DNA from: Eukaryota sp. TZLM1-RC
Taxonomy: Eukaryota > Metamonada: BaSk clade
Assembly (NCBI GenBank): GCA_040285825.1
Contig: JAUPSS010000002.1
Coordinates: 1,054,001 to 1,118,000 of the forward strand
Length of the DNA stretch: 64,000 nucleotides
Reading direction: 5' to 3'
The translations under genes were made by a program, and so were the position numbers. The notes under the pieces were generated by a model. The model was not told the DNA's origin. It ran no database searches and saw only the letters and a list, made by a program, of their open reading frames with translations. Shown here piece by piece: positions 50,745 to 58,970 of the stretch; the first letter of the stretch is position 1, and every line of letters starts with the position of its first letter.

Positions 50745-53010
50745 AAAAAGTAATATTTGTTTTCTACGTAATTACAAAAACAAAACAAATTAAAACACAT
50801 AAGAATCAAAATTCTCCACACAACTGTTGAGGAATCCTTGTACAGCTTGGACATCATTAAGTTTAAATACTTGGAAACACTTCTATACAAAGCAAAAATG
50901 ATACGATTCTTCCGAAAATACCCAGCATAATTCTTACCACTTGAACGACAAAGATTATCAAAATCATTGAGAAAATTCAAACTAGACTGACCGCCATTAC
51001 CAAAAATCGAGAAGGCAAAAGGAACAAAAGAAAACTTCAAGTAAAGGTTCTTGTTTAGATCGTTCAATAACTCAACATATTTGTCTCGTTTACGAACCTC
51101 AGCCTTGTTCAACTGGCCATTAGAACTAACTAAGACATCATCACGATAAATTGAAGCAAAGGGATCAACAGTAGTAAAATCAACAACAACTTGAGAGGAA
51201 TCCACAAAAAGAGCAATTAAATCACCACGACGAGCATCAAACAAAGTATTATCGCTATAATGCTTCAACAAGGGTTCTACTTTGCAATTGAAATTGTAAC
51301 ACTTAAACATTTCATATGTCACATGATGAACAGCATTATGAAGAACTGACCGATATTGAAGAAACTTCTTACAACTCACAAAATGACAGAAATTGGCAGA
51401 CGGTTTTTGGTTGCAGATACAAGCAGAAGTATCCAAAAGTCCACTTGGATACAACCCTAATCTCCAACGCATGTTTTGTTTCCAAGCTTCATTTGTTAAG
51501 TGAAGACCATATGGCCTTGGTTGCTGAGAAATTAAACTAGTGCAATTTTGAACGTCCGACAAAAAGGCACCAAATACGGGATTATGAATCTTAATCACAC
51601 TAAGTCGTCTAGAAATATCCAGGTCTTCAAAACTATTTAAAACAGCCTTGTGTAATTTCACAACAGCAAGATGAAGATTAGTCACAGATCTCGAAGGGAT
51701 AGAAGGCATATTTGAAGGAAAACAGTTATTCCGCAGATCAATAAGTAATTCATGCACCATATTTTCGAAGGACTTCAATAAAGGATGTGATTTATTCAAA
51801 GAAATTTCATCAAATCGCAGTTTCCACTCAAAAAATTTTTTCACACCACCAATGAAATCACTTTTGCATAAATATTCTGCTTTTGGAAAGCCAACTGCAG
51901 CAAACTTAGGACTAAAAAATGCATAATAAGGAGTTTTTGACGGACATATTTTCACCAAATTACCTAAAAAAAATTAGATCTCAAAGCACTAAACTGACGT
52001 CCAAATTCTTGTGAAATTGTGGGGGATAAGGAACGTAGAAGGTGATTAATCTTTGATCCAAAACACACATTCAGGACCGAAAACGCTAAATGCTTGTCAA
52101 TTCCTAACTTTTGAATAGCTAAAAGCTGCTCTTCAATTTTCTCCAAAATGCCGATCAAAATCGATTTAATTCTTTTACTGTTTCCAAAATAAGAGCCAAG
52201 AAAACGAATTGCATCTGCTTGATAATCAATAAATTTGGAAAAAGTCTCATTAAATGATACCTCAACAGTCTGTTTACCCATAATGAAACATTTGGGAAAT
52301 TTAACATCTAATTCAATTTGTTTGGACAAAAAACGACATGCTGTAATTTTTGCTGTAAAAGGGGCAAAGGACCAATAAGTGACAAAACATCTGCATAAGC
52401 ACATAAGTGAATGTCAGGAAAATCCATCTTAAATTTTACTAAAACTGATTAAAGTGCTAAACAAAAAAAATGGGGCCAAAGGATCTCCCTGCTTGACACC
52501 TCTTGATGAAGAAATGTCCTCAGAATGAAAAATCAGGTTAGGTGATCCATACATCAATTTAACATATGGCAAAAGAGGGGGAACACGAAAGAACTTAATT
52601 GTGGATGACTTAATTCTATTAAAACAATTATTAGCGATTTCTGGGCATATGTTAATGACCGACTTCAAATGATCGCAACTAAGTCCAAAAGGCCCAGCTG
52701 AACGACCAGACGGAGGTCCTTCAATGGATACTTTAACTTCATCAGAAGTAACAGAATTAGCGGTAAATAAAACACGTTCAGCATCAGAAACAGTATGGTT
52801 CAAGTCGAAATCCTCATGAGGATGAAGTGATTTCAAAGAATCCAACGTGTCATCATTGAAAGCAGCAGGAGAAGAACCAGCCAACAGTTTAAGAGCAGAA
52901 GAATATTAAGATCGAAGAATAAAAGACTCAAAACGCTTTTTCAGATTTTTAGTTTGTTGAGCAGGCACCTGATGATTGGATTCCTTGCGAGTTGGAGACA
53001 TGGCTATTGA
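50745..53010 (-). mobile_element. Retroelement C copy 1
   Basis: Minus-strand non-LTR element with coding from about 52998 (ATG, MSPTRKES) to 50741. It has a KLLAGSS...LKSLHPHEDF N-terminal block, GRSAGPFGLS (RT start), an internal deletion removing the palm motif A region, GVKQGDPLAPF (about 52470-52500), and a thumb segment at 51964-52404. Then comes one long ORF (51958-50741, 405 codons). That ORF has FFSP.FA, the zinc motif CICNQKPSANFCHFVSC (about 51365-51420) and the RLE core RRGDL...SSQVVVDF (about 51180-51240). Frames are interrupted near 52890, 52420 and 51961, and the YxDD motif is missing, so the RT is dead. Confidence 0.85.
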
Positions 53011-53760
53011 AAGAAAAAATTTCCAAAAAATGGAAGGATTCCAAGTACCTTTACGAAGAGAGAATGTTAGAGATCGAATAAATGTAGCAAGAGAAGACGA
53101 GTGTGCAGGAGAAACGAATTGGGGGATTGCAAATGGAGGTCTACAGGGATCAACTCATTTTGATAATCACACTGAGAAGCCATCAACCTCTCTAAAATAA
53201 ACACAAAATGAAATGCTCTCTGCTATAAAGAGACTGTGGGTAGAAACACTGATGTGTGAAACACAAGAATCTTCCAGGTTCGTGTCCCAGACACAGCCAT
53301 CAAATGTATATTTTCTGTGTTTTCTTGACAGATTTAGAAAGTTGTGGTTATTAATAAAAAATGTTAAATAATTTATGAGAAAAACACTTTATAAAATCTT
53401 CATGAGGGACAACTCGGAAAAATTGACCCTTCTCAACCAAAAAGATGCAAGAGTCAACCAGACCAAGTAGTTCATTTTCAAAATGATCAATCTTAATCAG
53501 ATGATAAAGACGAGGAAGCACAATCAATGCTGATAATAGTACAATAAAAGTAACAATAATAGAAGCATGTAGTTCTTAGTATAGCTCTCTTGATGTGTTA
53601 ACCTCTGTTAAATACGAATGATAGTTTAACTGTTGTTTTATTTAAATCAAATTTAAATTTAAATTTTATTTTTTCTTATTTTTTTTTCCTTCCTCTACAT
53701 ATAACCGTTTAACTTACAACCTGGCTGAACCGCGATCATTGCTTCTATTCTTTCTTGTTG
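53011..53760. other. Leader region of retroelement A copy 1
   Basis: No host gene is recognised. The last few hundred bases are probably the 5' untranslated region of element A, since copies 2-6 are all truncated and give no comparison. A 74-codon plus ORF at 52976-53200 overlaps the C element's start on the opposite strand and is rejected. Confidence 0.35.
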
Positions 53761-55641
53761 ATGCCTGAATCAGTTTCTGATTCTAATGGAGTCAAAAGAA
53801 AGAACGATAGACAACAAAATGCTCAAGACGTCCTTTCCACCTCTCCTCCTCATCCTCTTCTCTCTTCATTTTTGGACAAAAAAAATTCTGATCAAGAATT
53901 TTTAGAAAATCACGATGAAAACAAAGTTTGTTCAAAAACAAAGCCACGCTCCTACAGATGCTCAAAGTGTCGACAACAAGGACATAATGCTCGAACATGC
54001 CCCAATGTTGGAAAAAATAATGTGGCAAATTCTGAAACAAAATGTAAAAGAAAATTTATTAGAAGAAAAGAGTCTAAGGTAGAACCCATAAATGATGCTC
54101 CACAAGTTGTTGCAAAACCAGTTAGCAATCGATTGAAGCACAAAGTTTGCAACAATTGTGGTATTTCTTTTAGAAAAAATGCAAAAGGAAAAACTTCTGA
54201 TCGATGCTTGAAATGCCGCATAGTTGATAACTACCATCCTCCCATAAGAATACCTCAAGAAATTCATCCGACCAAATGCAATGAATTTGCTTTCGTTTTT
54301 CAAAGATTTTTGGATCAATTATGTAAAGGAAAGTATGCTATCAATATTATTTGGGAATTTTTTGGTTCTTTTTGTCCTCCTTTTGAACAAAATTTTGTAA
54401 ATAATTCCGAAGATTTAACTAATATAGCACCGAGAAATCAATCATCCGAGAAATTAAGTAAAATTTTTGAAGACAAATGCTTTGACAACAAATGGTCCAA
54501 GGCTTTGTCAGCTTTAAGTCCCGGAGTTAAAGCACCCAACAATGAAAATACAATAGATAAACTAAAAATACTTCATCCTTATGAAGACCCTATAATGGAT
54601 CAAAATTTTTATGGCACATACTGGGAAAATTATCCATTGATGCCATCAGAAGTTTTTTCGGTGATCAAAAAGAGACCACGTGGTAAGTCTGCCGGACTTT
54701 CTGGTATTACTATTGATCATGTAAAAGCCGTGATTATTTCTTCAGAAGATTGTCTTGGTTTATTGACCAAATTTTTCAACCAAATATTATCTGGTCAACT
54801 CAAATACCCAGAAGAATTAAGAAGTTCTCGTTTGACTGCACTTGTCAAAAATTCAAAAATGGATGTTCGTCCTATTGCAATCTCTGAGAGCTTACACAAT
54901 ATTTTTTCTGCGTGTTGCTTAAGCAGGTTTAACGAGAAAGCAAAAAAAATTTTATTACCCTTTCAATATGGTATAAATACTACAGATGGAGTCTCTTCAG
55001 CGATATTTGCTACTGATGTTTTATTTCGCCAAAATGAATCCAATGTTTGTATGTCATTGGATTTTAGTAATGCTTTCAATTCACTAAGTCGTCGCAGTAT
55101 CCATGGTGCTCTATTGCAATATATGCCGGAATTAATACCGTATTTTCAATCAACATATTGCACATATTCTAATTTACATTTTGGTAACAACATTTTGAGT
55201 TCATCAAGTGGTGTAAAGCAAGGAGGTCCGTTAGGGCCTCTTTTGTTTTGTTTGGCCATTCATCCTATTTTACTGCAAATTCAAGAGATGTTTCCTTCAC
55301 TAAAAATGATTGCATATATGGATGATGTTGTGCTTATTGGTGATTTAAATATTGTGAAACAAGCAACTGTATGTTTTAAAGAATTATTTACCAAAATTGG
55401 TCTCCGACTTGATTTACTTAAATGTGTTTTGTTATCGAATTCTCCAGTTTCCACAATAGTTGATGGTATTGAAATTCAAGGCAAATTATATTCAATTGAT
55501 GCTATTCGTCATTTGGGTTCGTTTTTAGGAAATAATGATGAAATTACCAAAAAATTGTTTGAAAAGTTGAACTCAATTTCTGACAAAATTGACCGAATGA
55601 TGAATTTAGATATAAAAAACACATCAAATTTACCATTATAA
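53761..55641 (+). CDS. Element A protein, first frame: zinc knuckle and reverse transcriptase
   Basis: 626 residues from ATG 53761 (an in-frame TTG upstream is not used). A CCHC knuckle YRCSKCRQQGHNARTCPN lies at about residue 66-83 and a second Cys set (CNNC...CLKC) near 130-155. RT motifs are GKSAGLSGIT (about 305), motif A LDFSNAFNS (about 432; NAFN form as in R2/CRE-like elements), GVKQGGPLGP (about 483) and motif C YMDDVV (about 518). In copy 2 the motif B2 reads GVKQGDPLGP, so the Gly here may be a harmful change. It stops at 55639-55641, nine bases after an A AAT TTA heptamer. The role is target-primed reverse transcription of the element RNA. Confidence 0.85.
   Translation: MPESVSDSNGVKRKNDRQQNAQDVLSTSPPHPLLSSFLDKKNSDQEFLENHDENKVCSKTKPRSYRCSKCRQQGHNARTCPNVGKNNVANSETKCKRKFIRRKESKVEPINDAPQVVAKPVSNRLKHKVCNNCGISFRKNAKGKTSDRCLKCRIVDNYHPPIRIPQEIHPTKCNEFAFVFQRFLDQLCKGKYAINIIWEFFGSFCPPFEQNFVNNSEDLTNIAPRNQSSEKLSKIFEDKCFDNKWSKALSALSPGVKAPNNENTIDKLKILHPYEDPIMDQNFYGTYWENYPLMPSEVFSVIKKRPRGKSAGLSGITIDHVKAVIISSEDCLGLLTKFFNQILSGQLKYPEELRSSRLTALVKNSKMDVRPIAISESLHNIFSACCLSRFNEKAKKILLPFQYGINTTDGVSSAIFATDVLFRQNESNVCMSLDFSNAFNSLSRRSIHGALLQYMPELIPYFQSTYCTYSNLHFGNNILSSSSGVKQGGPLGPLLFCLAIHPILLQIQEMFPSLKMIAYMDDVVLIGDLNIVKQATVCFKELFTKIGLRLDLLKCVLLSNSPVSTIVDGIEIQGKLYSIDAIRHLGSFLGNNDEITKKLFEKLNSISDKIDRMMNLDIKNTSNLPL
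55626..55632 (+). promoter_or_regulatory. Candidate -1 ribosomal frameshift heptamer A AAT TTA
   Basis: In the RT frame the bases read as A AAT TTA, a canonical X XXY YYZ slippery site, followed by CCA TTA TAA. Slipping back one base leads exactly into the open endonuclease frame. The same heptamer and stop are at 23882-23897 in copy 2. Confidence 0.5.
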
Positions 55642-56972
55642 GACTGTGTTTTAGTTCCAATTTTAATCATATATTTCGATCTACAAATCCTCTCGTCACT
55701 AGACCTTTGGCTCAGAAATTTAATGAGTTACGTGCAAAAGTTTTGTCTCAATTACTGGGATGTAAAATGTTTCAAATTCCAGATCATGCTTACCTTACTC
55801 CACATTATGGCGGTTTAGGGTGGACGAAGGCTTCTATTCTTACATCGTGTGCTTTTGTTGGTGGATGCAGAAATGCAATCTTTGAGTTTTCCGAAAGATT
55901 TGCAGATTGGGAAGATTTATTGATGACAACGCAAAGTTCCACTGTTTTTGCATTAAATGAAGAAATTTCAAAAATTGATGTAGAAAAATGGGGTCGATGT
56001 TTTCCTCAATCATTCAATGGCAATAATCCAGAAAAAAATGTTTTAAATTTGAAGTACACTCTTCGAACATTACAGAAACGATTGACTGGAATGTATGAAA
56101 AAGATCTTTATAATAATATATGCAGGTCGGCTGTTTTAAATCAAGATCTTCACTCATTGTTATTGGAAAAGGGTGTTTGTGAAAACAAGTCGTCAGATTC
56201 TTCACTTTTTGTAACTATTGTACCACAAAGATTTGGATTGTGTGCCACTAATGAAGCATTTGTAACAAAAATGAGATTATATTTGAACATCCTCATTAAT
56301 CAATTATTATCAAAAGAAAAATGTATTTGTTCGAATTCACCTCAACTCACTTTGCGCCATGCTCTGAATTGCTCTAAATTGATAACTTATCGTTCTTCAT
56401 TACATGATGCTGTTAGAGACACTGTTTTCAATATGGCACAAACTGCAAGGATATCGTGTATCAAAGAGCCTCTGCTGAAGGAAACACTTTCTCTGAATAA
56501 TTTTGGTTCTGATGATAGAGGTGATGTATACTGTGATTGGATTGATAATTCTGAAGCTATTGTTGACTTTGTCTCATGTAATGTTGCAAATGATACTTTG
56601 GTTCACAGAAGAAAACTTAATCCTGTGGCTGCTCTGGATTTTAAAGCAAAAGAGAAACATAGAAAATATGATAAAGATATTGAAGAGGCTAATGTCGATA
56701 GAAATACACAGCTGGTTTTTATTGCTTTCCCATTTTCGATAAATGGCAGATTATCAGTTGAAGCAGAAACTTTTTTGAATGACTTCCAAAAAATGGTGCA
56801 AGAAAAAACAATGAGAAGATTTGATATATTTTTATGGCGTTCACGGATTCAATTTGCCATTATTAATAGATTACCACGGTTTTTCAATCGAATAAGAGAA
56901 GCTTTAGCTAGACAGCAAGCAGATCAAGATTTTGTAGATGAAATCTTGGTTCAAAGATGGTCGTCCCATTAG
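55632..56972 (+). CDS. Element A protein, second frame: thumb end, zinc motif and RLE endonuclease
   Basis: The frame is open from the heptamer to 56972 (about 446 codons) with no ATG positioned for independent start of the conserved part. Its first residues (TIIRLCFSSNFNHIFRSTNP) align without a gap to the same place in element C (FSVLNVCFGSKINHLLRSLSP-like), showing that RT and endonuclease form one protein in the relatives. Later features are the FGG-type block GGLGWTK (about 55810), zinc motif CICSN......H...C (about 56325-56375) and RLE core RGDVYCDW...IVDF (about 56515-56570). The last residues (QRWSSH) differ from copies ending in EILVQ. Confidence 0.8.
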   Translation, partial: TIIRLCFSSNFNHIFRSTNPLVTRPLAQKFNELRAKVLSQLLGCKMFQIPDHAYLTPHYGGLGWTKASILTSCAFVGGCRNAIFEFSERFADWEDLLMTTQSSTVFALNEEISKIDVEKWGRCFPQSFNGNNPEKNVLNLKYTLRTLQKRLTGMYEKDLYNNICRSAVLNQDLHSLLLEKGVCENKSSDSSLFVTIVPQRFGLCATNEAFVTKMRLYLNILINQLLSKEKCICSNSPQLTLRHALNCSKLITYRSSLHDAVRDTVFNMAQTARISCIKEPLLKETLSLNNFGSDDRGDVYCDWIDNSEAIVDFVSCNVANDTLVHRRKLNPVAALDFKAKEKHRKYDKDIEEANVDRNTQLVFIAFPFSINGRLSVEAETFLNDFQKMVQEKTMRRFDIFLWRSRIQFAIINRLPRFFNRIREALARQQADQDFVDEILVQRWSSH

Positions 56973-57063
56973 TATTGAGTTAATTTAATTAAGTGTGCAA
57001 ATTCAATAAATATAAATTAAATCAAAAAGAAACAATTAAGCCATTTTTCCAAAACTCAACATT

Positions 57064-57079
57064 CCTTTATCGGTGAAGG
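57064..57079 (+). promoter_or_regulatory. Short form of promoter-like motif P1 at trehalose synthase
   Basis: CCTTTATCGGTGAAGG, 10 bases before the ATG, preceded by CCAAAACTCA. Both resemble the P1 sub-blocks at the SAC3-like gene and phosphomannomutase, with a 2-base shorter centre. Confidence 0.4.
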
Positions 57080-57089
57080 TGATATAACA

Positions 57090-58813
57090 ATGGTTCTAAG
57101 TTCAAGGAAATTGTCTACCATTGAGGACCCTCTATGGTTCAAGGATGCTGTTTTCTATGAACTTTATGTACGTGCCTTCTCCGACTCTAACGCTTCTGGG
57201 TCGGGTGACTTTATGGGTCTTACTTCTAAACTTGCTTACTTAAAATGGCTTGGAGTAGACGTTATTTGGATTCTACCTCATTACCCCTCTCCTCTGTTCG
57301 ATGATGGTTACGATGTCGCTGATTACACAAATGTCCATCCTGATTATGGTACTCTTTCTGATTTTGACAGATTCATTTCTGCTGCACATGATTTTGGTCT
57401 CAAGGTGCTAGTTGATTTTGTCGTAAACCACACATCGGACCAGCATCCTTGGTTTCAAGCTGCTCGATCCGACAGAAACTCCCCCTACAGAGACTATTAC
57501 GTTTGGTCTGATACTGACTCAAAGTACAAGGATGTTCGCATAATCTTTTGCGACACTGAATCCTCCAATTGGACATATGATGAGATTGCAGGACAATACT
57601 ATTGGCATCGATTCTTTAGCTCGCAACCAGACCTCAACTATGATAACCCCCAAGTAAAAGAGGAAATCTTTAATGCCATCAGGTTTTGGTGTAGGAAGGG
57701 AATTGATGGTTTTCGTGTGGGTTTGTTTTTAATTCTTTTTTTACCTCAGATGCTGTCCCCTATCTCATTCAAAGGGAAGGTACAAGCTGCGAGAACTTAC
57801 CAGAAACACACTCCATTTTAAAAGAGATGAGGGCCATGATTGATAAGGAGTTCCCCAATGTGTTTTTGCTTTGCGAGGCTAACATGATGCCTGAAGATGT
57901 CGTTCAATACTTTGGCACTCCGGAAGAACCTGAATTCCATTCTGGTTTTCATTTCCCAGTAATGCCTCGAATCTTCATGAGCCTAGTTCGGGGTGAATGT
58001 TCTGCAATTAAGGACATTCTTCACCGGACACCTGCCATACCCTCCAATACCCAGTGGATGCTCTTTCTGAGGAACCATGATGAGTTAACGTTGGAGATGG
58101 TGACTCCAGAAGAGAGGGAGTGGATGTGGTCAGTATTGGCTGGCGGACCGAGAGAGAAACAGAATTTAGGAATTAGGAGACGTTTGGCTTCAATATGTGA
58201 CTACGACAACCGAAAGATTCTAATGTTAAATGCACTTTTGTTCTCTCTTCCTGGCAGCCCTATTATTTACTATGGTGATGAAATTGGGATGGGCGACAAC
58301 TTGTTCCTAAGGGATCGAGATGGTCAGAGGTTGCCTATGCAATGGGATCCCAGATTGTCTTTGGCTGGATTTTCCCAATCACGAAGACCTTATGCAAACC
58401 CAGTTGGAGGGGGACCAGGTTCACCTGTCCATGCTTCTGTAGCAGTCCAACAACTTAATGAAAATTCTTTACTTCACAAGATGAAGAATTTGATAGCAAC
58501 AAGGAAACAGAGTAGGGCCTTTGGAAGGGGAAGTTATTTCGTTGCAGACTGCGCTGATTCAGTTTTTGCCATTATTCGTGTTTATGGCGACGAAATGCTA
58601 CTTTGCTGTTGTAACATGACTTCTTTGTCTCAAGTCGTTTCAATATCATTCAAAACAGAACATCTTCCCGCAAATAGAACTTTTGAAAGGGTGGTTTTCA
58701 CTGATATGCTTTCTCCCTTTTATGTCAATGCTGATTTCGATAAAAATAGTGGTAGTTTGATTGTAGATATTAGTTTGTGTGAATATGGGTTTATGTGGCT
58801 TCGATTGGAATAG
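57090..58813 (+). CDS. treS: Trehalose synthase (maltose alpha-D-glucosyltransferase)
   Basis: Exons 57090-57720 and 57750-58813 are joined over a 29-nt intron (GTTTGT...TTACCTCAG, 57721-57749); 564 residues. It is a GH13 enzyme that interconverts maltose and trehalose. The family's opening [46 protein letters not shown] and [14 protein letters not shown] are present. The catalytic Asp is in GFRVDAVPYL and is formed across the intron (residue 211). The acid/base Glu is in LLCEAN (about 253), and the third carboxylate in LRNHDEL (about 320). There is no fused maltokinase domain. TreS is typically bacterial, so an intron-bearing copy is a likely old transfer. No signal peptide, so probably cytosolic. 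Confidence 0.93.
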
Positions 58814-58970
58814 ATGTCGTATAAAAACAGTGTATCTTGTTGTTTATTAAAATAGTTGTTATTAAAATGGAATGGTGAACATATTTACAAGTACATAAAT
58901 AAACAATAAATTAAGTAAAAAAAAGAAAAATAAAAAAAGAACTAAAGACTAACACAAACTAGAGACCGTA
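58814..58970. other. Convergent 3' flanks of trehalose synthase and the kinesin fusion gene
   Basis: 157 AT-rich bases with AATAAA-like sequences (for example ATAAATAAACAATAAA near 58898). Both genes end here. Confidence 0.5.

Larger units (their letters stand above)
53761..57010 (+). mobile_element. Retroelement A copy 1, nearly complete R2/CRE-like non-LTR element
   Basis: This is the best preserved retroelement in the window. Order: CCHC zinc knuckle, second Cys-rich module, RT, -1 frame switch, then zinc motif and RLE endonuclease. The 3' end (AAGTG.GCAAATTCAATAAATA) has no poly(A). It is the template by which copies 2-6 were recognised. It ends about 80 bases before the trehalose synthase ATG. 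Confidence 0.88.
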
